Assembly: GCA_037102815.1 (NCBI GenBank)
Contig: BTPP01000004.1
Span: 4,464,001 to 4,528,000, forward strand
Reading direction: 5' to 3'
DNA from: Neurospora intermedia
Lineage: Eukaryota > Ascomycota > Sordariomycetes > Sordariales > Sordariaceae
DNA length: 64,000 bases
The notes under the pieces were generated by a model, which did not search any database, was not told the origin of the DNA, and saw only the letters and a list, made by a program, of their open reading frames with translations. This document shows positions 1 to 10,011 of this stretch, piece by piece (position 1 is the stretch's first letter; the number at the start of each line of letters is the position of its first letter). The translations under genes and the position numbers were made by a program.

Positions 1-518
1 GTCACTCAAACAATGAACAAAGACAAAGTCATTTTCAATCGAAAATCTATTTTCGGCAGTCTTCACCCATTGGCTGAAGAGACGCCATCATATGTTCATG
101 AAGGGTGGTGCTTGTTATATACGAATCTCCTTTTTCTTTCTAAACACCGACTTTTCCATCGTGCTGAATATCAATGCCAAGGTCAACTGGTATCATATGT
201 AAAAAGTGAAGCCGCAAAGTTTCCTGTGTGTACCCTCCATTGTGACCCCCCCTCTGTTGTTCAAGGTGAACGCCGAACCAAATGATGTAGAAAAAGCAAA
301 CTGATGCAGAAATAAGGAAAAATGAGACCGAAGAACCAAGATGAAACCAAAGAAAAACACACAAGACAAAAGGTTAAAAGACGTCCTGAATGTCAGGCCG
401 TTCAAAAGAATCGAAAAATGTTGGTCATGAGAAGTGAAATCCAAGAAGAAGAAAAAGAGTGGCCAAAGACCAAGAACCTCTTTCGCGCTTCACATAGCAC
501 TACTCACAGCCCAACCGC
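1..518. other. spacer downstream of the GH55 gene
   Basis: This is the 3' flank of the minus-strand glucanase gene. Short open frames occur on both strands, but none has a recognisable protein pattern or consistent codon bias. It probably holds the 3' UTR and polyadenylation region; I see no other feature. Confidence 0.5.
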
Positions 519-2867
519 CTAGATTGAAGACTGGAACAGCGCCAGAGTCGCGCAAAAGTTGTTCCTGTTATCCTTGTCCTCCGCCATGGTCTGGCCGTCG
601 ATGGTCAGCATGTTCAAGCTAGCCTTGGTGCTCAGACCAAAGATGCTGACCGCGCTGTTCTCGAGGGAGACCATGTTGGTCTGGCACGACTGCGTCTTGA
701 GGCAGTCCTGGTCGTAGTTGTTGAAGAACGAGTAAAGACCGGCGCCGAAGATGAACACGTCCTTGGAGTTGACGGCGCGGACACCCCAGGCACGCTCGCA
801 CGTACCGGTGCTGTCACCCTGGCAGGACTTGGCAAAGTCGGGGTCGTTGTACTTGGCATTGACCTCATACGGCTTGGTGGAGATGGGGTTGCCCTGGAAG
901 TAAGGGGTCTCGGTCTGGATCAGGCCAAGGTAGACGTTGGAGGCGTTGGAGAACTGGTAGTTGTAGAGAACCGAGTGCTCCGAGGCGGTACCCCAACCCC
1001 AGACAGGGCCCTCACCCTCAATGAGGACACCGCGGCCGTTGAAGATATCAATCTGCTTGTTGTCGGCCTCGGGCTCAAGGTCGTGGTCGGCAACCCAGAA
1101 CCACGTGTTCTCGAGGTAGACGGAGCCCTTGGTAGGGACGTGGAGCATCATGAAAGAGCCGAAGCAGTCCTCGGGGATGGCGTTGGTAGCCTCGGGGTTC
1201 TTGCCGCACTTCTGGAGCTGGAGATCAGTGCCGGCGTAACCACCGACACGGGCGTGGACATCCCACATACCGGCGTCACCCTGCTTGGTACCAGCGACGT
1301 TCCACTCGATCAAGATAGCACCGGGCTGAGGGCCAGCAGTACCAAAGATGAGGTCCGACATCTCGACGACGCCAGTGTCACCGGGCTGGCCAACCTGGAA
1401 GAGAGGCTTGGGGTTCTTCTGGTCCTTGAAGAAACTGTCGCCGCCAGCAAGGATCATGGGCCAAATCTCACCAGTAATGCGAACGTTCTTGGGAACCTTG
1501 ATGGTCTTGGTGATGAGGTAAGCACCATGGTCAAAGTAGACAACCTGATCCTGGGTAGCCTTGTCAAGGACGGCCTGGATGGCGTCGCTGTCATCAGTCT
1601 TACCATCACCCTTGGCGCCGGCAGCCTTGACGCTCAAGAAAGAGCTGGCGGGAACGTTCTCATACTGAGGCCTGGAGCGGGTGAAGACCCTGCCATTGGA
1701 GTCAAGGAGAACATCAGGCTTCTTGATGGCGGTCTGGGGGCTCTGAACCGCCTTGCCAGCGCTGCCGGGCTTGCCAGTGTAAGCGCGTCCCTGGGCAAAG
1801 AAGCCGACCTTCTGGCTGCCCTCGAGAATAGTAGCCCCGGTGGCATTGTTGTAGACGGCCTGAGAGGTACCGGTCATGTCGACGTTGTCAAGAATGAGAG
1901 TGCCGTTGGTCTCAGGGGACTGGGGGTCATAAGCAGTCTTGACGCCGATGGGAGTGTTGCTGAACTTGCTGTCGACAACGAGGACGGAGCCAACCGTCTG
2001 GGCAGTGGGACCACCGTTGGACATGTCAATGCCGACCTCGCAGTTGTTGATCTCGACGCCCTGGAAGGTCCAGGCCCAGTTCCAGTTCATGTAGATGGCA
2101 GTCTTGCAGTCGTTGAAGGTGAGGTTACGAGTCGTGAACTGCTGGTTACCGAAGAAGGCGCCGAACTTGCCGCCGTTGAAGGTCAAGTCGGTCATGAAGC
2201 CGCCCGAACCGTTGTCCATGAAGATACCCTGCTGAGCATTCTCGGCGCCACCATCCTTGCGCATGTTGAAGACGAGGTTCTGCAAGCTCGTTGCCTGGGC
2301 GACCTGCCAGTGGATACCGGCGCCCTTGTTGACAGGCATCTTGGTGAGGTCGATGACAAAGTTGCGAACCTGACGGAAGAAGTTGTTCTGGTTCACCCAC
2401 CAGTTCTCGCCGCCGTCCTCGTAGGGATCGGAATCGATGACAGCCATGCCTTCGAAGTTGGGAGCGGCCTGGAGGGTCGGGGGGCTGACAGCATCGCCGA
2501 CAAGCTGAGTGTAGTAGAGCTGAATGAGGGGCTTGCTGACAACGTAGGTACCGGGAGGGAAGTAAACTAGGGCAGGAGTGGTCGTCTGGGAGGAGCAGCC
2601 CTTGCCGCAGCGCTTTCCATCAGAAATAGCCTTGTTGATGGCCTCGGTATCGTCAGAGGATCCATCACCCTTTGCGCCGTAGTCGCGAACATTGCGGAAA
2701 ACCTTGTAGCCGGCGCTGTCCTCGTTGAAGGGAGCGACACCTTGACGATCGATACTGCTCACCCACCAGCCGCCCGTAGCCTGACGGGGGGCTGGAGCCG
2801 CCAAGGCTGGAGAAAATAGCCGAATGGCCAGAAGGAAGAAAGCGAGGATGGAAGTAAGGCCCATCAT
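519..2867 (-). CDS. secreted GH55 exo-beta-1,3-glucanase
   Basis: Single-exon gene of 782 residues, a usual length for fungal glycoside hydrolase family 55, whose members release glucose or gentiobiose from the non-reducing end of beta-1,3-glucan (laminarin, fungal wall glucan). A hydrophobic signal peptide runs from about residue 3 to 23, with likely cleavage after ALA before APAPRQ. The family's two beta-helix halves are visible: each starts with the same pectate-lyase-like motif, RDYGAKGDGSSDDT near residues 61-74 and KAAGAKGDGKTDDS near 414-427. The conserved C-terminal block with ENTWFWVADHD and GPVWGWGTASEHS lies around residues 585-640. N-glycosylation sites (NGT, NAT, NAS) fit secretion. 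The start is the first of two adjacent ATGs (MMGLTS). A role in nutrition or wall turnover is inferred from the family. The opposite strand carries a long stop-free shadow frame caused by codon bias. Confidence 0.95.
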   Translation of the reverse strand: MMGLTSILAFFLLAIRLFSPALAAPAPRQATGGWWVSSIDRQGVAPFNEDSAGYKVFRNVRDYGAKGDGSSDDTEAINKAISDGKRCGKGCSSQTTTPALVYFPPGTYVVSKPLIQLYYTQLVGDAVSPPTLQAAPNFEGMAVIDSDPYEDGGENWWVNQNNFFRQVRNFVIDLTKMPVNKGAGIHWQVAQATSLQNLVFNMRKDGGAENAQQGIFMDNGSGGFMTDLTFNGGKFGAFFGNQQFTTRNLTFNDCKTAIYMNWNWAWTFQGVEINNCEVGIDMSNGGPTAQTVGSVLVVDSKFSNTPIGVKTAYDPQSPETNGTLILDNVDMTGTSQAVYNNATGATILEGSQKVGFFAQGRAYTGKPGSAGKAVQSPQTAIKKPDVLLDSNGRVFTRSRPQYENVPASSFLSVKAAGAKGDGKTDDSDAIQAVLDKATQDQVVYFDHGAYLITKTIKVPKNVRITGEIWPMILAGGDSFFKDQKNPKPLFQVGQPGDTGVVEMSDLIFGTAGPQPGAILIEWNVAGTKQGDAGMWDVHARVGGYAGTDLQLQKCGKNPEATNAIPEDCFGSFMMLHVPTKGSVYLENTWFWVADHDLEPEADNKQIDIFNGRGVLIEGEGPVWGWGTASEHSVLYNYQFSNASNVYLGLIQTETPYFQGNPISTKPYEVNAKYNDPDFAKSCQGDSTGTCERAWGVRAVNSKDVFIFGAGLYSFFNNYDQDCLKTQSCQTNMVSLENSAVSIFGLSTKASLNMLTIDGQTMAEDKDNRNNFCATLALFQSSI

Positions 2868-3151
2868 GATGTAGAACCAGCTATATCTTTTGGACCTTTG
2901 TTTATGTGTAGACCGGGGGTCGAGGCTCCGGTACTGTGCGAAGGTAAATAATTAGCGAATGTGCCGATAGAACGATTGTGGAAGTTTGGAAGATGCGGAA
3001 AATAAATGAGGACAGGGGAAAGATCAGGGGTGCCACGCGACTTAATAAAGAGAAGGGAAGGCACGCCGAGATGGACAATCGAACAATGCCCATCTTCCCT
3101 TTGTTCACACTCAATGATGAATAGGGCCGAATGCCGGCGCCCATTGAGTGA

Positions 3152-3733
3152 TCACCAGTGCTGTGAATGCGCCGACAATAGCACAATAGGGCACCCGTGG
3201 TCCGTCTGATCTCTCAATAGGGCAGGCAACTCGAGGGTAAGTGCATCATGCAAGTGGGGGTATGTATGTGTGAAGTTGATATCGGATGACAGATGCTTGT
3301 CACTCACCTTGGTGGTTGAAGATGCTGATGAAGAGCCAAAACGGCTGACCAAGTCGGAGAAAAGTAACGAACAGTAGGAACAGGTCGAATCGAAAATCGA
3401 ACGAAAGTGGTTGGAATGACTTGGGCAAGGCTGGGCCCGATGGGGGTGAGAATGACTCTTGGTGGCCAGATGGGATGAAGGATGGTTGGGGGGACGACAA
3501 CTTATACCAGAACGTCTGCAGGAGCCGTTGCATTCGCATATGCCGGCTTTAGGGTGCAGAGGCTCTGCTTCGTCGTCGAATGTATCAGAGTCACAGTCGA
3601 GGACGACATGGCCGGGCGCCTCTTCCGCCCCCATGACCATGGCAGTAGTAGTAGTGCTACGAGGGGTAGGCGTGTACATGGAGGAGTGGTGGCAAGCGGT
3701 AGCCGCCTCGACGTCCAGGTCTATCTTGGACAT
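3152..3733 (-). CDS. possible small hypothetical protein (weak)
   Basis: An ATG-initiated frame of 193 codons begins MSKIDLDVEAATACHH. The first 75 or so codons are rich in C/G-ending codons and contain an acidic stretch (DCDSDTFDDEAEP) followed by clustered cysteines (CECNGSC). After that the composition becomes serine/histidine-rich and less coding-like, so the true gene, if any, may splice near 3500. GTGAGT at about 3302-3307 on the minus strand looks like a donor. It lies about 300 bp upstream of the GH55 gene on the same strand and could also be part of its long leader. No family is recognised, and this may be chance. Confidence 0.2.
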   Translation of the reverse strand: MSKIDLDVEAATACHHSSMYTPTPRSTTTTAMVMGAEEAPGHVVLDCDSDTFDDEAEPLHPKAGICECNGSCRRSGISCRPPNHPSSHLATKSHSHPHRAQPCPSHSNHFRSIFDSTCSYCSLLFSDLVSRFGSSSASSTTKVSDKHLSSDINFTHTYPHLHDALTLELPALLRDQTDHGCPIVLLSAHSQHW

Positions 3734-5158
3734 GGGGCTGCTTTCTCACGGGAGCTGCTGTGCCTGGATCCGCAACATGCGTTAGTGATGTTTCCCAGGT
3801 TCCCTTGTCCATGATGTGTTCCATGGTAATAGCAGGAGGCGATAAGGCAGATGGCATGTCAAAGCGCTACCGTGGTGACGGTTTCTTCGAAACAACCGCC
3901 GAGCTGGGACTTGGACGCTTGGACAGGCTAAAACAGGCGCGTCATTCATCAGAGATAAAACAAAGGACCACATGGCGAGTGTCTTGGTTGGTGTACAAGT
4001 CCTTGGGAAGTCAAACAAGCTAAGAGCTTAGCTCGGGGCATAAACGAAACGGGAGCCTCTTCTCCAACCGCTGGGCCGGGCAGATCAAAGAGGACTCGAT
4101 TGGCTGTGGATGGTTGGGTGCCTGGATCGGCTGGATGGGGCAGAGCCGGATCGGACGAAGAAACGGGCCAGATCTGGCGGCGGCACCATGTCCAGAGAAG
4201 GAAAAGGTTGTACATACACGGCAATTTCGCCAATCCAGGGGTTTCGTCAATGCAACCGCCAGTCCACTCAACACTCTGCCAGAAAGGGGCCTGGGGAAGG
4301 AAACTGGACAACAACGACAACACCACCACAACCACCACAAGTTGACGGGCCGCTGGTGCGGAGGGTGGATTCCGCGTGTGTCGCGGTTGTTGTGTCAAAG
4401 GTCTCTCTCTACTTGTTCCTGTAGTTTGCTATCTGCAACAAGAGAAACAAGCGACCGGCCGTATGCGACGGACAACGACTTGGTCGGTCGGTCTGATTCA
4501 ATCAATCAATCAATGCCCGGGTAAAATGTGAATCAGATACGGGCGCGCTGAGTCAACAAAGAAGTGGGCGAATTGGTTATGTTCAAGAAAGGTGGGCGGT
4601 TGGAGTGGTGGTGGTTCAGTTCACCAACCTCAACTTTTGGTGTTTCGATGACGAAGAAGACTGAGAAACGAATTGTCTGTCGTCGGTCGGGTTGCAACAA
4701 GGAATGACGTTCAAATTGGGCAAGCCGCAGGACGGTGCCTTGGTCAAGCAGGGCACTTTGCGCTGTTGGTCACTGCGTCGAATCAAAAAAAAATGCCCAT
4801 TCTTGACGGGCCGGAGGATCATCCCAGCTGCAGCCTGTGGCCCGTGCACTCTCTCATGTTTCACGGTTCCTGGCTGACGGGCGGGCTCTTTTCCTGTTTA
4901 GGTTCATTAACCAAGCAAGGCACGTACCTCTAAACTAGGTAAGCTAGTTAGGTAAGTGCGGGGCTGCCTGAAGAATAGGTGTCCACCTTTTTTTGGGCGC
5001 TTCGAATTTCCACTTGTATGCATTTTTAGACCAAGACCCGACCTGTCCAGTCAAATGTCATCCAACACACTGACCCTTTCATTCCATTTCTCCTTTCTTT
5101 CTTTTAAAAACTGTCATCACCTTTCTCTTTTACTGTAGCGGCAGTTTGAAGCGCATGG

Positions 5159-5198
5159 ACACACTCACATACACACACACACTCACACACACACTCAC
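5159..5198. repeat. CA-rich microsatellite
   Basis: Imperfect CA/ACTC dinucleotide tract in intergenic DNA, with no coding context. Confidence 0.8.
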
Positions 5199-6809
5199 GC
5201 GACTCACTGGCTGTCGCCTGTGCACAAAACCTCTGAGAGTGTTGCTTGGGAAACAATGTCGACGACTCGTTCTCGCCTGTCCATGGATTTGTTTCAAACA
5301 AAAGGTCCATGCTTCGCTTCCAACTTTCTAGACGTACAAAGGCCAGTCGTCACTGATCATCTGCGCCTGATTGGGTTGGGCACCCCGTTTGAGATGGCGT
5401 TCCTTGCAGCCCCTGATCCCCTTTTGACTGGTGGGCTGCCCCATCTGTGCCCCTGTCACCAACCAGATCCCCCGCGCCAATCGTTTCCCTTTGTTTCCAC
5501 CGTTGCCGCGCCATCTGCGCAATCTCCACAATGCCAATGCCATGCCTTTTGAAGAAGAGCCCGAGCCTCACCACCAGTGTAACATAAGAACACCCATTTG
5601 GGAACCTGTTCCTGACCTTCCCCTTCCTGGACCATGCTACCCCTGGCGGAATCGTTCGACTTCCATCCATCATGAGCACCTACATATCCAGACCCCAAGC
5701 AGAGGACTTTCAGAGAAACAAAACATCTTGTTTGCTACCTACCTACCTAGTCAGGCAAAGTGTGTCTGTCTGTCTCGCGACTATGACTTACATGGGGCCA
5801 TGGTGGCCGCAGCTGTCGTCCGTCAGACTCGGATATATGACTGCGACATCATGTCCCATATACTACAGTATCGTCCACCAACATGACCATACTCGGTCAA
5901 TGACCCCCTTTGCATGTTTGTCTGTGGTTTTGGTTTTGGGGAACATCAAGTGCTACCTTCCCCTTTGTTGGTATTACCTGGGTACCACCCTGCAATTTCA
6001 AACCGCCATCACCAATTCAACCTCCATATGCAGGACATACTTTACTGCGTGATGACTTGGCCCCCTCGCCGGTTCCCATTACGAATAGGTGAGAGAATTC
6101 ACGACTTCTTTGCGCCTTACCCATTCCACATTCGCTGGTTCGTCTATGCTGTGCTCGACACCACATGGCGGCACCAAACGCTGGTTGAAGGGTCACAAAA
6201 GAGGACAATCGATAAGACCGAGGCAACCAAAAGTGACCAACACCCCTTTCACGCCTTTCATCGGAGAAATGATATGCAACTGAAAGGAATGGGGAAAATG
6301 CACTCTACCTCGCCATGTGGCGTGCTCACGTTCGAATCAAAGCCCTCTCGTGGCTCGTTTACACGACAGGCCGAAACTTGTTTCTTTCCATTCACCACTT
6401 CCTGCGATGGCATCTAGACCTTAACTGCTGATCCTATAGCCAGGCACCAACTCGACTTTATTGGTGAGCTCGGTGAGGTACCTCGGTGCTAATAACTAGT
6501 TGGTCAAGGCACAGCAGATTGACCGATATATCGTTGCTACTATAGTGTGGCGAAGGCGAACGTCCCATGGAAAGTGGTTCATGCCTCAACACGATACCGA
6601 GGACGGTATGTAGTCGCCTCCCCCTTTTCCGATAGAATTTTGTCGTTGGCCCGTTGCACCACTTTTCAAGTCTGGGCGGGGAAGTCTCGGCTCTGGATGG
6701 CCATGACGGGGAAAATCTCTGGTTTCGGCAGTGCTCCCGTTTCTCTGTTTTGTCTTTGACGGTGCACATCGTCGTTACACGTGATGCTTGTCCCATGCTT
6801 CCTGACCTT

Positions 6810-6811
<2 letters not shown>

Positions 6812-6841
<30 letters not shown>
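6812..6841. repeat. poly-T tract (30 nt)
   Basis: Uninterrupted run of 30 T on the plus strand within the spacer. It has no transposon or Pol III context and is likely a slippage-prone microsatellite. Confidence 0.9.
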
Positions 6842-7959
6842 CTCTCCCAGTTGCTGAGAATGGAGTCTACCTCGGATCATCCCATTACCTTTTCCAGATT
6901 CGAGGGTATCTAGCTGGCGTTCTGATAAGCTGTCCGCATTCTGGCCGTTGTCAGAAAATGCAAAGACAACAACAGGGATTCCGGCTACCTCTACCATGCC
7001 TCATCCTCGGCAGAAATGAATTACAATGATAATCCCCACGACTATTGCAACTCCCATCACACACCAAATCAACAGTTGATATTCCCGGTGTAGTATCAGT
7101 TACTCATATACAACCATTCGGTTCGGCCCCAATGTCCCGCAAATTTGATGCTACCATTCATTGTCACTACTCTCTCCTAAGCTTCCATCACATCTCCCTC
7201 GAATAGTTGTACATGCCACTCTTGATACCACCACGAAGTAATCTATCCCCGACACGGGATTACCCTCATCATCTCATCACTCCTCATTATACCATCCAAT
7301 CCCCAACTTGCCCTCTTTTTAAGGTATATATGCCTGACCCCAAGAGCTGTGTACTCTACGTATATGTAGCCATTCACAAAGTTAGACGGGATCATGAAAC
7401 ACTGAGCTGCCCAACGCTATATACATCTTCATTCTAGAGACGTTGCTCGGTCCCCTCCTTACCTCAGTGAACCGTTTCAAGCTTTTTTTATCGTGACCGT
7501 CCACTTTGCCATCGCACCACCTTTAAGCTTGTCTATTTCATCCTGTCTTCTATTCTGGATGAACCAACCATTATGAACTGCCGGGTACTTAGTTAGGGTT
7601 GGACATTCCTGCTGCAACATCTACATTGCCCGACCTAAGACGGGAAAATTCAGGCATATAGACGATGCAAGAGGCAAAAGAGGGCGGGAGTTACTGGGCA
7701 CGTACGAACCAGTGAACATTAGTGTCTATCCCACAAGCCTAAAACCCAGACTTTGTACATATCAACCTGGACTACATAGTCCCTAGAGATCTGAAACGTA
7801 AAACACCCGCCAGGGAAATTAGCCATCACTAGGGACAAAGACTCGAGGCAAAAACATAAGGACTTGAGAGTGCCGGCACTAGATAAGTATGGAAATGATA
7901 AGAATTCCACCCAAAACAAGACAAGATAAAACAAGAACAGTAAAAAGACAAAAGGCAAG

Positions 7960-7964
7960 AAAAA
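7960..7964 (-). terminator. Pol III T-run terminator of the 5S gene
   Basis: On the minus strand the 5S sequence ends ...TGTTGTATG and is followed directly by TTTTT, the usual RNA polymerase III stop. Confidence 0.8.
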
Positions 7965-8082
7965 CATACAACACCAGGGATTCGCTGGTCGTCACCGACC
8001 CAACTACTAGTCTGGCCCTCACTGGCTTATCTATGGGAGAGCGGACGGGATCCCGAGTTTTCCAGTGGGTATGGTCGTATGT
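7965..8082 (-). rRNA. 5S ribosomal RNA (dispersed, variant isotype)
   Basis: A 118-nt segment, read on the minus strand, begins ACATACGACCATACCC and ends with CAGCGAATCCCTGGTGTTG. Neurospora 5S genes are dispersed and come in several isotypes, and these ends match the Neurospora 5S sequence as I remember it. The fold is visible. The terminal stem pairs CATACGAC with GTTGTATG. A second helix pairs CACTGG with CCAGTG. A hairpin GGTCG-GTGA-CGACC closes a GNRA loop. Where the sequence differs from the common alpha isotype as I recall it, paired positions change together, which points to a functional variant rather than a decayed copy. A TATA-like box upstream and a T5 run downstream support an active Pol III unit. 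Confidence 0.9.
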
Positions 8083-8105
8083 GCTTTGTTGCTGCAGAGT
8101 ATAAC

Positions 8106-8111
8106 CTATAA
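8106..8111 (-). promoter_or_regulatory. TATA-like box of the 5S gene
   Basis: TTTATA lies 24-29 nt upstream of the first 5S base on the minus strand. Neurospora 5S genes are known for a conserved upstream TATA element near -29 in addition to internal control sequences. A second TATA lies nearer, at 8100-8103. Confidence 0.6.
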
Positions 8112-10011
8112 ACAGTGATTGTTTTCTCCCGTGTCAAGAAATTCGGGGTATCAGCCTGCAAACGAGGCATGGCGTGAAGTGGCTTCGTTGTAAACTCTCT
8201 AATGATCATACGGCCAAAACTCCTATAACCTTCAGAGGACCAGAGAATAGATCACACAAGTATGTGAGTACCTTCAACGTAAATCTTCTCGCATGAAGAC
8301 AGGTAGTGAGGAAGACTTGAGACTTGAAAAAGAAACTAACCGGCATCGCATGGTCGGTCTGTCTTCACGCTACTACAAGGGTAAAACAAGACAAACACGG
8401 AGTAAAACCGGACGCTTGGATCAGCTCCTTTCTTTGAACGATCCTTCACAGTACCCACCCAGGCTTTCGTGACCGAACCTAAAAGTGGTGTTATATCGAC
8501 TGATGGTGGAGGTATTGAATAGCCGAGGGAGGAAGTAAGCTATGACATGAAGGAGATTGAAAAGAGGAAAGAAACGAAAAGAAAGAAAAGAGAAAACCGG
8601 TAACGTACTCAGCATTCACAATAAAAAAAAAAAAAAAGAGAAAAAAAAGAAGAGAAAAAAGGAACAAAGTAGGTGAATGAAGAGTGAGTAGAGGTAGTAA
8701 GTATAGCGTGAGTGTCTCTTAACATCTTCTTCTTCTTCTTCTCCAACAAGAGGTTAGAGGCGGGAGACAAGAAGAAGAAGAAGAAGAAGAAGAAGAAGAA
8801 GAAGAAGACAGTCTTCCCTTCCATGTACTGCCGCCCTTACCTCCCTTTCACCGTTCCACCGTAGTAATCCACAAGAAGGAAGAAGCCAGTTGCTCGAGCC
8901 CAAAGTAGCAATGGGACGGAACGAAGAAGATACTTCGCAGAGGGTTGCAGACGGAAGGGAGGCAGGAACGAGTCGGCGGTTTTCAGTAACTGATTTTAGC
9001 CTATAACTTCTCGATTATATACTAATTCAGGTTGCCGTCCTTCACGACATCACCATCATCTCGGTAGTAATTGTGCCAGTCCTTCTCTCGATCGTGAATG
9101 ATGAAGGGGTTGATTGATTGCAACAGACAAGATGAGAAATCAGGGGTGTGAATAGGTAAGGAAGGGAACAAGGTACTTAGGGAGTGAAGGTAATAGGAGT
9201 TACAAGGTTGAACTCGAGACGGCTGTGTCAGTATTCATCAGGATGGACTTCAAAGCATTGTGCACTTATGTTGACAACGAACGTTCATATCCCATACAAG
9301 CGACTCATTTCTTTGCATTTACTTCGAGTGAAGAGAAGACAGCGATCTATCTTTTCCATGTTAACTCAAGAAACGCCTTGCAAGGCATGGTTTAGAAAAG
9401 CCCGGTCTACCATAAAGAGCAAAAATTCCTCCATTCATCCAATCCATGATTGGACCATGACGGTCGGTTTTTCCATCTTTGGTTCTTTTTTTTTTGTCTC
9501 CTTTGCTCCTTGCTCCATGCAGCTTCCAGAAAATCCGAGTAGGTTGCCTACTACCCAAGCGCAGTGTACTCCAGCAAAGCAAACAGTGCCCAAGTTACCC
9601 AGTAATCTATCTATTTGTATAAACAAAAAGTAAAAAAGTAAAAAAAATCCAGATCCAGAGAAGGAAAATGGTAGAAAGAAAAAGAAGAAGCAGTGTCTAC
9701 TCTTCGGGTTATGTGGGAGTGACTTCAACCGATATCGACCAGCGGTAAGGCAGGCCAGGTCCACTCAACAACCCTCAGAGAATACACATACCCATATTAA
9801 GAATTACCCCGGCGCAGTCGTACCAAGCAGCCAGTTCTCTATAACAAAACCCAAAATCACGGTTTATATCCCATATCCTGCACCCCGTCGGTGATTGATC
9901 CAAGTAGTCCAGTCCGGTTCAGTCAAGAGGACTCCAGACCAGTTCCCGTATCTGGTTCCTAAAAACGCCGCCCATGATCATGCAAACATCTCACTCGTCC
10001 CATCAAACCCA
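8112..10011. other. spacer with A- and GAA-rich tracts
   Basis: No gene is supported. The segment holds A-runs near 8622-8660 and opposed TTC and GAA triplet tracts at 8725-8808. The region just before 10012 would carry the 3' UTR of the F-box gene. Confidence 0.5.
8725..8808. repeat. opposed (TTC)n and (GAA)n triplet tracts
   Basis: About six TTC units (8725-8742) are followed, after about 26 nt, by about 13 AAG/GAA units (8769-8808). The two tracts are complementary, so a transcript or single strand could fold back through the short GC-rich spacer. Confidence 0.85.

Larger units (their letters stand above)
3734..7959. other. 4.2-kb spacer
   Basis: No gene can be supported here. Open frames are short and have no family signature. 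Visible features are an AATC tract near 4499-4513, a CA-rich tract at about 5159-5198 and a run of 30 T at 6812-6841. Such low-complexity DNA is typical of the gaps in this window. Confidence 0.5.

Noticed and set aside
975-2570. 531-codon open frame on the plus strand opposite the GH55 gene
   Set aside because: It is an antisense shadow: GC-ending codons of the real gene remove stops on the other strand. The translation is a Leu/Gly/Val/Asp-rich string without domains.
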